Positions 9,254 through 18,740 are shown, numbered from the stretch's first letter. The stretch is 64,000 bases of DNA from Arenibacter sp. F20364 (GCF_023015905.1 NZ_JALKBD010000019.1:1-64000); one strand, 5' to 3'. Notes: a model not told the origin generated them from the letters alone. Numbers and translations: made by a program.

Positions 9254-10339
9254 TCAAATTCCATTTGTTGGAAACATCTTAAGCCATTTTTTTGCGTTTT
9301 GGAAATAAATTTTATCCACTGCCTCCTTAGGAAGTTTTAATCCCCTAAACTCTTCATTTACCAGATCACTGGCCATAAGCTCATCGGTAACGAAAAATCG
9401 CCAATCCGTAAGCCACATTTTATGCATATCCTTCTGCATTTCTCCGACATTTTTCTCGCCATCATCGGACAAATCGGTTGCATAGAGGAGCCGATCTTGG
9501 TACTTAATAAAAAAGGCACGTACCTTTTCCCTATTTTCTACAGTTTGATAAAAAACTTGCCCCATTCTGGCAGCGAGGTCTATGGACATATTGGGAAACT
9601 TGTCCAACCTTTTCGCCAATTCATCCACGCTCCACTCTAGACTCCCCATGTGTGCCCCAATAAACACAAGATCGGGGTGTTTTTCCAGCATACGATCCCG
9701 AGCGGCGATCTGTTCTTCATAAGAAGGTAGTTCCGGATGTTGGTACATATGGTATTGCGGATGTTCCGAAAAATATTTTCGATCGTTATTGGTTGTCATT
9801 TCATCTAGCGGAAGCCAACAGTTTTTTGGTTCTCCCAAATGACCTACCAATGGGATCTTTTTACTGGCCAAATAATCGAATATCGTATCCAGCTTGGGAT
9901 TGTCGACCATTATTAGCTCGTTATCCTTATCACGAAAAACCATGCCAATGTTCTTCCAAACCTTTACAGCTATGGCCCCTTCTTCAAAACTCTTGTCCAA
10001 CCAGGCAATGGTATTCTTTGTGAAGTCAGGGTTATCCCAATCCTCTATGGAAAAGGAGGTAGCGAACTCATAATCCTCAGGATGCCCTTTCTTTTGAGCT
10101 AAACAATAATCATATTGTTCTTTAATAAGTTCCTCGCCTTTTGAAAGGTCGACCATAATATTCAGCAAACGAAAATTGTCTTTTTTTGCTTGATTTACAA
10201 AACTGTTCCGATCAGCAAAAACATGAATGTGGGTATCAATTTTATCTACCTTGTCAAAATCGTCCAAAGTATAATATTCATTCTTTTCCACACAAGAAAT
10301 CGTTAATAGTACTAATAAGGCAATCCACGGTTTTTTCAT
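9254..10339 (-). CDS. Amidohydrolase_2-family lipoprotein (metal-dependent hydrolase)
   Basis: The 361-residue protein has a lipobox (LLTISC, Cys16). The mature part is a TIM-barrel amidohydrolase of the ACMSD-like Amidohydrolase_2 family: metal motif DTHIHVF (His37, His39), VGHLGEP, FIGAHMGS and the late Asp in YATDLSDDG. Such enzymes act on lactones, decarboxylate substrates or hydrolyse small cyclic compounds; a sugar-lactone role would suit its neighbours but is inference. It sits at the distal end of the minus-strand glycoside locus, 36 bases beyond a Gfo/Idh remnant. Confidence 0.87.
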   Translation of the reverse strand: MKKPWIALLVLLTISCVEKNEYYTLDDFDKVDKIDTHIHVFADRNSFVNQAKKDNFRLLNIMVDLSKGEELIKEQYDYCLAQKKGHPEDYEFATSFSIEDWDNPDFTKNTIAWLDKSFEEGAIAVKVWKNIGMVFRDKDNELIMVDNPKLDTIFDYLASKKIPLVGHLGEPKNCWLPLDEMTTNNDRKYFSEHPQYHMYQHPELPSYEEQIAARDRMLEKHPDLVFIGAHMGSLEWSVDELAKRLDKFPNMSIDLAARMGQVFYQTVENREKVRAFFIKYQDRLLYATDLSDDGEKNVGEMQKDMHKMWLTDWRFFVTDELMASDLVNEEFRGLKLPKEAVDKIYFQNAKKWLKMFPTNGI

Positions 10340-10375
10340 CTGTTTAATTTTTATAGTTTCTATCTGATATTGGTC

Positions 10376-10501
10376 TTAATTGGTATTCGGGTTAGTAGTT
10401 TTCAAAGCTGCTTTAAAATTGTGATAAGCCGTTCCAAGGGATGCGCCCATATTTCCAAACCCCATTACCAGAACAAGCACCGGACTGCTTTTATTGACCA
10501 T
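10376..10501 (-). pseudogene. N-terminal remnant of a Gfo/Idh/MocA oxidoreductase
   Basis: A 41-residue frame reads MVNKSSPVLVLVMGFGNMGA followed by SLGTAYHNF. This is the beta-alpha-beta dinucleotide-binding start of a cytosolic Gfo/Idh/MocA enzyme (GFGNMGxS...AYH), and it then ends at a stop within 14 codons. The other ~300 residues are missing; the amidohydrolase gene follows 36 bases on. I read this as the stump of a gene removed by deletion from the glycoside locus. It is too short to be functional as a dehydrogenase. Confidence 0.65.
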
Positions 10502-10541
10502 AATATTAATGTTAAATTTTACCAGCACTTATTTTAGGGAA

Positions 10542-11846
10542 TTAACTTTCTGTTTTTGGATCAGCGCTATCGGCCAAATCGCCCACCAAATCCTTTTGAC
10601 CCCTATTGTCTGTATTAGGCAAAATGTGCGGCATCTTGTTGTCTACTTTTAAAGTTCCTACAAGTTTTTCCCTGAAGAAAAACATGAATAACAAACCCAC
10701 CAATAAAGCAATTATTGCTGGAACCAGCCAAATGGATTCCCATTGGTAGCTCAATATGCCATTAATGTTGACGAGAAAATTATCGGTTACTGCTCCTGAG
10801 ACAAATGAGCCAATAAACATTCCCACCCCATAAGTTGCAAAAGTGATAAGCCCCTGGGCGGAATTTCGAAAGGAGGGCTTGGACTTTTTATCAATATAGA
10901 TCTGACCGGAAACAAAAAAGAAATCATAACATACACCATGTAATATAATTCCAAAATATAACATCCAAATTCCTGGACCTATATCCCCATAAGCAAACAA
11001 AAGATAACGTACTACCCAAGCAAAAATACCTATCAGCATCATTTTTTTAATTCCAAGCCTTCTAAAAGCAAGGGGCATCAATAACATGAATAAAAGTTCG
11101 GAAACCTGCCCCAAAGTCATTTTAGCGGCAGCATTTTCCATCCCTACGTCATTCAGAAAAGGATTGGCAAAGTTGTAATAAAAAGCCAATGGGATACAAA
11201 CTAGAATAGAGCTGACAAAAAAAACAACAAATGATCTTTTCTTAAATAAAACCAAGGCATCCAGTCCCAATATGGCAGAAATACTTGCGCTTTTACCGGT
11301 AGGCGGGGTACTTGGCAGGAAGAAGCTTAAAATACCAAGCAACAAAGAACAATAGGCCGCAATGCGAAAGGTCATATATGAAGTCTCCAACTCCATAAAC
11401 CCTATTAAAAGTCCCGCTGCTATCCAGCCCAAGGTTCCTAAAACCCTAATCCGTGGAAATTCCTTATCGGGATCCTCCATTAGCGAAAAGGAAATGGAGT
11501 TAACCAAGGACATCGTAGGCATATACAACAATGTGTATAGCAAAATCAACCACCAAAAAATTTGAAAATGCTCCACGGTACTTATAAAATATAAGGTGGC
11601 AGCACCCATTAAATGTAATGTTCCCAATACCTTTTGTGCGGAGAAAAATCGGTCAGCAACCAGTCCAACGAAAAAAGGAGAGATAATGGCTGCTATAGAA
11701 AGGTTTGCATATGCCGCCCCCACTTGTGTTGCATTTACCTCCAATGAGGACATCAGATAGGTGCCCATGGTAACATACCACGCTCCCCATATAAAATACT
11801 CCAAAAGCATTAGAACGGATAAACGTAATCTTACTGAGTTATTCAT
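10542..11846 (-). CDS. MFS transporter, nucleoside:H+ symporter type
   Basis: The 434-residue inner-membrane protein has about 12 hydrophobic segments and the NupG/XapB-like signature start (LSVLMLLEYFIWGAWYVTMG). In Bacteroidota, members of this Nuc_H_symport family are commonly found beside Gfo/Idh, DUF1080 and sugar isomerase-like genes, and there they probably carry sugars or keto-sugars rather than nucleosides. That context holds here. The C-terminus has a short charged cytoplasmic tail. It follows the DUF1080 gene by 131 bases. Confidence 0.87.
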   Translation of the reverse strand: MNNSVRLRLSVLMLLEYFIWGAWYVTMGTYLMSSLEVNATQVGAAYANLSIAAIISPFFVGLVADRFFSAQKVLGTLHLMGAATLYFISTVEHFQIFWWLILLYTLLYMPTMSLVNSISFSLMEDPDKEFPRIRVLGTLGWIAAGLLIGFMELETSYMTFRIAAYCSLLLGILSFFLPSTPPTGKSASISAILGLDALVLFKKRSFVVFFVSSILVCIPLAFYYNFANPFLNDVGMENAAAKMTLGQVSELLFMLLMPLAFRRLGIKKMMLIGIFAWVVRYLLFAYGDIGPGIWMLYFGIILHGVCYDFFFVSGQIYIDKKSKPSFRNSAQGLITFATYGVGMFIGSFVSGAVTDNFLVNINGILSYQWESIWLVPAIIALLVGLLFMFFFREKLVGTLKVDNKMPHILPNTDNRGQKDLVGDLADSADPKTES

Positions 11847-11977
11847 GGAGGTGGGTTGGTTGGTTATATTATTTTACGCAATGAATTTTAAGGGGTAAAC
11901 TGAATATGCTTTGGAAACAACGGAAAACCTCACCTTTTAGAATCAGACTTGTTGTTACTCATCCATAGGGTTCACAA

Positions 11978-12757
11978 CTATTTATTAAGCAGAGGAGCTA
12001 TCTGCTCAGCACTAGTTACCCCTGGCGGTAATTCTATTACTTTTAGATTCCTGAAATGAATCTCCGCACCTTCAGATTCTAGACAGAAATAACCTTTCTT
12101 TTGAGTGGATTTAGAAATACCATTCACAAATTTGCCGTTAACAGAAAGTTTAATGACCCCATCTACGCATACTACGTCATAGGTATTCCATTCTCCCTTT
12201 CCCTTACATCTATTCTCTACGGACTTACTTCTTTCCCCTCGTGGATTATCTGGTAGGGTCACTACTCCCCCTACACCCCAAACTTCCCCATGAACATAGG
12301 CTATGGGTTGCTGAACACCATCTTTTGCATTTATGTTTACCCAGTCCAATTCCAACATCTGGATTTCCACACCGTCCGGCAATGGGGATTTCCCCTTTGG
12401 ATCGGCACCGCTCCATGCAAATATTCCAGAATTGCCCCCAGCTTCCATATGTCGCCATTCTACGTGAAGAATAAAGTTTTCATATTGTTTCTCCGATCTT
12501 ACTACCCCAATTGGATGGCCCAAGTTTACCAATACCCCATCTGGACCCACGGTCCAACCCTCTTTAACGGTATTCACATTGATCCATTTAATGGTAGATG
12601 CTTCTCCCGACTTCCCAGAAATCAAATTCTCCCAGGTATCCTCCTCGCCAAATTCAAATTCAAATGCTTCGTTCTGCGCCTCGGCCTGGTAGGCAATCAT
12701 TATAATTAACAATACTGATAAAAGGGCAAATTTTCTATTAATCGAAATTTTCTTCAT
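11978..12757 (-). CDS. Exported DUF1080 (3-keto-disaccharide hydrolase-like) protein
   Basis: The protein is 259 residues with a signal peptide ([15 protein letters not shown]..., cleavage near AEAQ). The frame can extend to a TTG at 12772, but the ATG at 12757 gives the better signal. The domain is a concanavalin-like jelly roll of the DUF1080 family: [38 protein letters not shown] and a final FRNLKVIEL strand. DUF1080 members in Bacteroides have been shown to cleave 3-keto-glycosides. It is flanked by a Tat-exported Gfo/Idh, which could make the 3-keto substrate in the same compartment, and a carrier. Confidence 0.88.
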   Translation of the reverse strand: MKKISINRKFALLSVLLIIMIAYQAEAQNEAFEFEFGEEDTWENLISGKSGEASTIKWINVNTVKEGWTVGPDGVLVNLGHPIGVVRSEKQYENFILHVEWRHMEAGGNSGIFAWSGADPKGKSPLPDGVEIQMLELDWVNINAKDGVQQPIAYVHGEVWGVGGVVTLPDNPRGERSKSVENRCKGKGEWNTYDVVCVDGVIKLSVNGKFVNGISKSTQKKGYFCLESEGAEIHFRNLKVIELPPGVTSAEQIAPLLNK

Positions 12758-12900
12758 GTTTATATGGTTCAATTATTTATCAAAATAAAATGGCTGTTCA
12801 ACAGATTACCGAACGTAGTTTTAGGTTACAGCAGAATAAAGTATTCCCCTAAAAATAGCAATTTTGAGGACTCTTCACCTCTAAAATGCTAAATCTTTAA

Positions 12901-14208
12901 TTAGACCATTTTGGTGATGCCCGGAACCGCTATTCCTGGACCATCATATTTTAAATCCCAACTGTACTCATCGTTCTCGGGACCAAGGGATACGTTGGAG
13001 TTCATTGCCTCTTCCCAACTGATCGTTTGTCCGGAATAAGCAGCATCCCTAGCCATTATAGCCATCAAGGTACTATTGGCGGCCATTTCCCCATCGTTTA
13101 TAGCACTTCCCATACGAATGGATTTGAACAATCCGTCGTGCTCACTTTGGTACATGTCGTTTGACTCCCCTTCATACTTCCATTCATTTTTGCCCCAAAT
13201 CTCGTGCCTATTTCCCTGATAAAATGCATTTCCTGTTGTACCGGCGACCTCTACAGAGTTTCTGGACGAACCTCCACTGAGTTGCCTTGTGGAAACATTT
13301 CCTTTTAAACCACCCCCATAATCAAATTCTACTGCAAAGTGGTCATAAATATTCCCATACTTTTTATCTGTACGCCACTGCCTTCCACCTACCCCGGTTG
13401 CACTCAATGGCATTCTTTCTCCCATGGCCCAGGAAATCATGTCTGTACTATGTACGAACATTTCTACAATAAAATCCCCGCTAAGCCAATTGTAATAATA
13501 CCAGTTGCGCATTTTATATTGCATATCGTTCCAATCCGATTGGCGTTCTTTATGCCAAAGTTCACCCCCATTTCTAACTGAGGAAATGGATTTTATTTCG
13601 CCTATATCTCCACCCAATACTTTTCCAAAAAGGGCCTGTTTTGGTAAATCATATCTAAAACAGAGGCCAGAAACTATGGAAAGGTTCTTTTCTTTGGCCC
13701 TTTTTGCAGCTCCCAAGACTTTACGTATCCCAGGCGCATCCACGGCAACGGGTTTTTCATAGAACACATGTTTACCAGCGTCTATGGCCGCACTAAAGTG
13801 TTTTGGCCTAAATCCCGGGGGCTCGGCCGAAAGCACAACATCTACACCGGAATCAATTAATTTCTGATAAGCGTCAAAACCAACAAATTGCATTTCTTGC
13901 TTCACATCTGCTCGTTGCCCATGTTCTTTCTTCAACAATTCCAAAGAACTGGTCAATCTATCCTCAAAAATATCGGCCATGGCATGCAGCACTGTATCCG
14001 GGTCTGCACTTAGTGCCTGTGCGGCCGCACCCGTACCTCTACCACCACAACCTATCAAGCCAACCTTTAATACTTTATTCTGCGTAAGGAATGGATTTGC
14101 AAGACCAGCGTTTAGGGTCGCTGCACTGAAAAGTGTAGCTGCCCCCGCCTTTTTTATGAAGGATCTTCGGTCTGAGCCTTCTAATGAAACAATACCTTTT
14201 TTAGTCAT
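12901..14208 (-). CDS. Tat-exported Gfo/Idh/MocA oxidoreductase
   Basis: The 435-residue protein has a twin-arginine-like signal (SDRRSFIKKAGAATLF, Arg14-Arg15), consistent with export in folded form with bound NAD(P). The Rossmann motif is GLIGCGGRGTGA (residues 50-61), and the EKPVAVD motif at 151-157 supplies the catalytic Lys. By family knowledge, exported Gfo/Idh proteins of this kind include GH109-like and 3-keto-forming glycoside oxidoreductases. It is the first gene of the minus-strand locus with DUF1080, MFS carrier and amidohydrolase. The exact glycoside is unknown. Confidence 0.88.
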   Translation of the reverse strand: MTKKGIVSLEGSDRRSFIKKAGAATLFSAATLNAGLANPFLTQNKVLKVGLIGCGGRGTGAAAQALSADPDTVLHAMADIFEDRLTSSLELLKKEHGQRADVKQEMQFVGFDAYQKLIDSGVDVVLSAEPPGFRPKHFSAAIDAGKHVFYEKPVAVDAPGIRKVLGAAKRAKEKNLSIVSGLCFRYDLPKQALFGKVLGGDIGEIKSISSVRNGGELWHKERQSDWNDMQYKMRNWYYYNWLSGDFIVEMFVHSTDMISWAMGERMPLSATGVGGRQWRTDKKYGNIYDHFAVEFDYGGGLKGNVSTRQLSGGSSRNSVEVAGTTGNAFYQGNRHEIWGKNEWKYEGESNDMYQSEHDGLFKSIRMGSAINDGEMAANSTLMAIMARDAAYSGQTISWEEAMNSNVSLGPENDEYSWDLKYDGPGIAVPGITKMV

Positions 14209-14835
14209 AATTTTTAATTTAAATAGCCCAGATTCTGGGTAATAACATTAATATTCATTTTATACCGGGGAACAAGCCCGCAATAATCCCAGTTTTAATT
14301 AAAATTAGCAACCGCTCCATAGGCTAACAATTTCCATTGACCGGAAACAGCCTCTTTATTGTAAATTTTCTTGGTCCACCCTGGTCTTTACATAACCGAT
14401 TTTCCAACGATCAATATCATATAAGCTCAAACTCTCAAAAGCCAAATTCCTCATTCGTTCAGCTTATGTTCCATTTAGGGTGTCATTGTTATTCCAGACC
14501 TAATCTTTCTGTATAGGTTAAGGCCAGAATAGATATAACTATGGTTCAACTTTTTGGTATATGCCATTTCTTTGTAAGTCTGCTACTAACCAAATATAAT
14601 AATTAATAGTGAACAAGTTGATGACCAATAAGTTATCGAAATAAAATATTTAGACGGCTCGGATGAAGATTATCTTCTCTTTGAACAATTCAATATTTAT
14701 TGGTTTACTTTTACTAAAGATAGAATATTTGGATGTACCTGTAACTGCGTTTGCATTGGTTTTGCCAAACAATCAAACTTGCCTGGTCCAAAGCGAAATG
14801 GAATTAGGTAGCGTGCAACTATTAATAATACATTT
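14209..14835. other. Long intergenic region with possible decayed coding fragments
   Basis: No intact gene is evident. On the minus strand, short frames at 14475-14567 (30 residues) and 14356-14454 (32 residues, containing SLYDIDRWKIGYVKTR) and a third-frame stretch reading VSGQWKLLAYGAVANF near 14298-14350 look protein-like and lie in one direction with frame changes, as in a decayed gene. I could not name the family. The promoter of the Gfo/Idh gene at 14208 should also lie here. Confidence 0.35.
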
Positions 14836-14955
14836 ATGAAAATATATTTATTTACGTTCATAATTTCAAGCCTGTTTTTGCTACCATGGCCCACTATGAT
14901 GGGTCCGGTTAAAGGGTCGGTGCCGACCCGGTCCAACTTTCTTTTGCCCAAATAG
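14836..14955 (+). CDS. Short ORF with signal-like start, doubtful
   Basis: A 39-residue frame begins MKIYLFTFIISSLFLLPWP, a plausible signal or membrane segment, then GPVKGSVPTRSNFLLPK and a stop. It could be a small secreted peptide or the 5' end of a lost gene. There is no homology I recognise. Confidence 0.2.
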   Translation: MKIYLFTFIISSLFLLPWPTMMGPVKGSVPTRSNFLLPK

Positions 14956-15066
14956 TCGAACAACATGCTAACTACCAGGATTCATATTCGAATACCTTAT
15001 CCAAAATAATTAAACCAAATACCACCGCTAATGTATAATCCAATTTAAATTCCTTAGATTCATTAT

Positions 15067-15990
15067 ATGTCAAATAAGCCCAAAATTAAAATCGCATTAA
15101 TTGGATTAGGGAGGATTGCTCAAAAAGCCTATTTACCAATTTTAGCAAATCATTCAAAAGTAGATCCAATTCTTTGTACAAGAAATAATTATACTTTAAA
15201 CAAACTTTCCAATGAATATAGAATACATAAAACCTGCTCAAGTTTGGATGAACTAATACTCTCAAAACCAGATGCAGCAATGGTTCACAGTTCAACTGAA
15301 AGTCATGTACTTATTATACCAAAATTGTTGGAAGCTAAAATTCCAGTTTTTGTAGACAAGCCCTTGAGCTATTCACAGGAAGAATCCGAAAGGATATTGG
15401 ATATAGCCTCTAAAAATAAATTACCCCTGTATCTAGGATTTAACAGAAGGTTTGCTCCTCTAATAAAAACATTATCAGAAGTACCGAACCCTATTCAAAT
15501 ATCGTGGCAAAAGAATAGGGTTGACCTCGCAGGCAATCCGCGAATTTTTATTTTTGATGATTTCATCCATGTAATAGATAGTCTTCGTTTTTTAGGTAAA
15601 GGGCCTATTCGGAATATAAATGTTGTTTCTAGAGTTAAAGACGAAAAGCTAGAAAATATTCAGGTCCAATGGCAACAAGGGGAAACGCTACTACTTGGAG
15701 GAATGAATAGAATTAGTGGTATTACTGAAGAAAAGATCGATTTTTTTTCAGTGGGGAATAAATGGGTAATCAATAATTTAAATTCTGGTACCCATTTTAC
15801 AAAAGAAGAAGAAAATACGTTGAAGTTTGGTGATTGGGAATCTACTTTATACAAACGAGGATTTGTAAATATGATTGAAGATTGGATTAATGTTTTGGAA
15901 GAAAGAAGCTATAATCCTGAATCAATAGAGGATATTTGGGAAACTCATCATTTATGCGAAACTATCTTGAACAAAGTATTAATTAGCTAA
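15067..15990 (+). CDS. Cytoplasmic Gfo/Idh/MocA-family oxidoreductase
   Basis: The 307-residue protein has no export signal. It begins with the Rossmann fold (IALIGLGRIAQKAYLP), has the VDKPLSY version of the EKP motif near residue 98, then a GFNRRFAPL segment and a short C-terminal domain. The family oxidises or reduces sugar or inositol-like hydroxyls using NAD(P). The gene stands alone on the plus strand, with AT-rich composition and no functional neighbours, between a decayed region and the dispersed repeat. The substrate is unknown. Confidence 0.83.
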   Translation: MSNKPKIKIALIGLGRIAQKAYLPILANHSKVDPILCTRNNYTLNKLSNEYRIHKTCSSLDELILSKPDAAMVHSSTESHVLIIPKLLEAKIPVFVDKPLSYSQEESERILDIASKNKLPLYLGFNRRFAPLIKTLSEVPNPIQISWQKNRVDLAGNPRIFIFDDFIHVIDSLRFLGKGPIRNINVVSRVKDEKLENIQVQWQQGETLLLGGMNRISGITEEKIDFFSVGNKWVINNLNSGTHFTKEEENTLKFGDWESTLYKRGFVNMIEDWINVLEERSYNPESIEDIWETHHLCETILNKVLIS

Positions 15991-16004
15991 AGCTACGGGT
16001 CACA

Positions 16005-16265
16005 TACCCGCTACGCAAATTCTCCGGACGTTGAGCCCTCCTCTACTTCCCGACCACAATGTCCAGCCCCTTTTTTATCTGGTATACCCAAGGTGCGAAC
16101 TTTAAAACTTTCAACATTATAACATTCAACTCGTTCCACCCGTTTGTCGGATATAACCGTACTTCATCGATTAAGCAAATACCAAAACCAATATTTGCTA
16201 ACTTAGAAGGTTAGAAACTAACTCTTGGTTGTAGTACTCCCCCCGCTGCCCACCCACGAAAATTG
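16005..16265 (+). repeat. ~260 bp dispersed intergenic repeat, copy B
   Basis: Second copy of the element at 8894-9190, same orientation; it starts 15 bases after the Gfo/Idh stop codon and ends about 130 bases before the 749-residue gene. It keeps the same ordered anchors (CCCAAGGTGCGAAC, CCCGTTTGTCGGATA, CCAAAACCAATA, TGGTTGTAG, CCGCTGCC) with a ~35-base shortening in the middle. The rest of the gap to 16396 is AT-rich and has no feature I can name. Confidence 0.75.
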
Positions 16266-16396
16266 TATTGGATTTATAGGAATTATAGGACACTAGAAGG
16301 TATTTAGGTACTAGATGGTTGGCTTGTAGTTTCATAAAATGGGTATATAGTAATAAGTTACCATATCCGTACGTTGTCCTGCATTAAAAAAATTAA

Positions 16397-18646
16397 ATGG
16401 AAGCATCTGAAATACTCTTAGAAAATGTTAAGGAAGAAGTCCCTTCCATTTTGATGAAAAAATTTGAAACATTCCAAATTCGTAGTCTTCAGGATGTGGT
16501 TTCAATTGACTTGAATAAGTTCAGTCAAAACCGAGGGATAGGAAGAGCTGTAATAGATCAACTTGCTCAATTTCAGTTGGACATTATTAACAATGTCGAT
16601 CATTATACTGACCTGCAATTACAGAATACCAAGACGCATCTATTGCCTTTGGATGAAACAGTAGTCGCTACTTCAAATATTTTGGATTTGATATCCGAAA
16701 TCCTTACTGACTATTTGAATCTACTTCCTAAGGATGAACATCGAGGTATTATTAATCATTTATACGGCTTAAAGGGTTCTGACATTTTCGATTTGGATGA
16801 TTTATCTCATTATTATCCGCTTTCGAAAGAGCGAATCAGACAAATTAGACATTACCAATTACAAGAGATTAGAAGTCTTTTTTACGGAAATTACATCTCA
16901 AGTCTTAGATGTGAAATTCGCCCAGAGTTGGTTGAAGCTTTTTCAAACCTTCAAAAGCATATCGCTTCTAAGAGGGTGTTTGCATTTAACGAATTAGTTG
17001 AAACTTTCAAGGACAACTATGCATGTGAAAACGCATCAAGCCATTCCGCACTTATTAATTTTTTAATCGACTTATGGCAATTTTCAAAATGTGGAAAGGT
17101 TGAGTCAATTTTCACAAATGCAGATTTAATTGTTGTTGATGAATCCAATAGAGGCAGTTTTATAAAGGCAGCAGACAGAACTATTCGTATGCTTAAAAAG
17201 AAGATTATTCCACAGAACAAAATGCAAGCCATTATTGAGATAAAAAAGTCGAATAGATCCCTGCAAAACGCGAATATTCTGGATGCACTTAATGTTTTAC
17301 CCGAAATTGAAATACTAGAATCTAATGATCAAACCTTTTATCAAATAAAGTTTGAACACCTTTCGAGTGCGGCTGATCGTGCGTACAGAATTTTACTGGA
17401 AAATGGTGACCCAATGTACATCGATGATATTGTCTCAGAGATCAACCATCGTCTTGCCCATACTAGCACATCAAAAATCTATGACAGACATAGTTTGGCG
17501 ATTGCTGCTGATTCTCGTTTTGTTTCTATGGCCAAGACAGGTTTTTGGACATTAAAGGGATGGAAGGGCAATACCGAAAGATTGGAAGATTTGATAAAGA
17601 ACGCGCTACACAGATTAAACAAGCCATCAACATATGAGGAAATCTATGGATTGATTAAAAGCGAAAGGCCCAACATCAAAGAAAAGTCAGTCCGAGCTAT
17701 TACAGGCCGGGATTGCCTAAAAGTTGAAGGCAATAAATGGATACTGCCTGAATGGAAACAAAAATATTCTGACTTAGCCTTTGTGAAAAGGAAAAAACGA
17801 GTAGTCACATCTGAACCAGAATATAAAACTGAACAGAGAGCCCAGCTTATAAGATACTTGGACAATAAGGATGGAAATAAGGAATTAGCATCTAAGATTA
17901 TTAAAGATCTAAGCCCACTTGATAGGCATTATACGAAAGTCTCATTCTATAAATTATTTGAACAAGAAGAATATTTCGTCAAGGACGACCAGTCCAAGCT
18001 GACCATAAGTTTGAGAAATCAAGAATCAAACGTCAAAATATCTATTGATCAATACAATTGGAAGGAAGTTAGTGTAAAACTGAATCGTGATATTGTTGGA
18101 GCTTTCAGCGATCACACTTCTCCCAATTACACAAATTCTTTACAAGAAACCATCCAATTGTTTTATGAATTCATATTGTTAGAAACTAACGAGTCTGAGT
18201 TCAAAGCACTTCCTGAGCGAATTCTTGGAAACATGAAAAAGTATTACTTTGACTCAACCGACAACATAGATAAGCTCAATTTTCTCAAGCAATTTTTAAC
18301 AAGTACCGACCCTCTCTTCAAAAAAGTACTTTTTATTGTAAATCAAGCCGATTATAGCTGGATAAAGACACATAAAAAGGGGCTTGGAGATATTATTGAG
18401 AAACTGAATAAACTTGACCCAACTAGAGAGCGATATAAAGATGCTAGGACAGCACGAGCCTTTAAGTTTGGCAAACAAATTCAGTCAGTATACTTCTATC
18501 GTAATAATGATACTCACGGTGCTAATGACTGGACGGTGGCAGAATTGACAAAAACCATTACAGATTGCTTTACCTTATACATTTTCGCATGTGCAGAATA
18601 TTATAGTGAATTAAAACATGAAATAACGCAGCACAACAATAGCTAA
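16397..18646 (+). CDS. Multidomain HTH protein with HARE-HTH-like region and HEPN-like C-terminus
   Basis: This 749-residue soluble protein is not one I can name. Residues about 24-60 resemble a helix-hairpin-helix/RpoA-CTD-like module (SLQDVVSIDL...RGIGRAVIDQL). Residues about 125-163 look like a sigma-70 region 4 helix-turn-helix (YYPLSKERIRQIRHYQLQEI). Residues about 322-392 resemble a HARE-HTH winged helix (AADRAYRILLENGDPMYIDDI, ending FWTLKGW), followed by a second winged-helix-like segment to about 455. The C-terminal ~170 residues are alpha-helical and contain RNNDTH at 702-707, which fits the HEPN RX4-6H RNase motif. The gene is isolated and flanked by repeats. A DNA-sensing or defence role is inference; a transcription-related role is the alternative. 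Confidence 0.72.
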   Translation: MEASEILLENVKEEVPSILMKKFETFQIRSLQDVVSIDLNKFSQNRGIGRAVIDQLAQFQLDIINNVDHYTDLQLQNTKTHLLPLDETVVATSNILDLISEILTDYLNLLPKDEHRGIINHLYGLKGSDIFDLDDLSHYYPLSKERIRQIRHYQLQEIRSLFYGNYISSLRCEIRPELVEAFSNLQKHIASKRVFAFNELVETFKDNYACENASSHSALINFLIDLWQFSKCGKVESIFTNADLIVVDESNRGSFIKAADRTIRMLKKKIIPQNKMQAIIEIKKSNRSLQNANILDALNVLPEIEILESNDQTFYQIKFEHLSSAADRAYRILLENGDPMYIDDIVSEINHRLAHTSTSKIYDRHSLAIAADSRFVSMAKTGFWTLKGWKGNTERLEDLIKNALHRLNKPSTYEEIYGLIKSERPNIKEKSVRAITGRDCLKVEGNKWILPEWKQKYSDLAFVKRKKRVVTSEPEYKTEQRAQLIRYLDNKDGNKELASKIIKDLSPLDRHYTKVSFYKLFEQEEYFVKDDQSKLTISLRNQESNVKISIDQYNWKEVSVKLNRDIVGAFSDHTSPNYTNSLQETIQLFYEFILLETNESEFKALPERILGNMKKYYFDSTDNIDKLNFLKQFLTSTDPLFKKVLFIVNQADYSWIKTHKKGLGDIIEKLNKLDPTRERYKDARTARAFKFGKQIQSVYFYRNNDTHGANDWTVAELTKTITDCFTLYIFACAEYYSELKHEITQHNNS

Positions 18647-18660
18647 GAAAACATGCCATT

Positions 18661-18740
18661 AGGGACCCCCTCGCTGGCGCGAGCGTCACGCTCGTGCCCC
18701 GCTAGTGCAAGCGTTGGGTGTGCCTAACGGCGAGGCAGGC
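18661..18740. repeat. Structured palindromic repeat with strong hairpin
   Basis: The core GGCGCGAGCGT (18676-18686) pairs with ACGCTCGTGCC (18688-18698) as a near-perfect hairpin. It is followed by GCAAGCGTTGGGTGTGCC, which superficially resembles the GTTRRRY end of integron attC sites. It is much richer in GC than the surrounding genes. It lies just before the lipoprotein gene and shares the CCCCCTCGCTGGC motif with the block at 4920. Confidence 0.55.

Noticed and set aside
12290-12709. 139-codon plus-strand frame opposite the DUF1080 gene
   Set aside because: It lies antisense inside a confident gene; composition follows the reverse strand and no domain is recognisable.
14697-14966. 89-codon minus-strand frame
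   Set aside because: No family pattern, no good start context, and it overlaps a signal-like short frame on the other strand.
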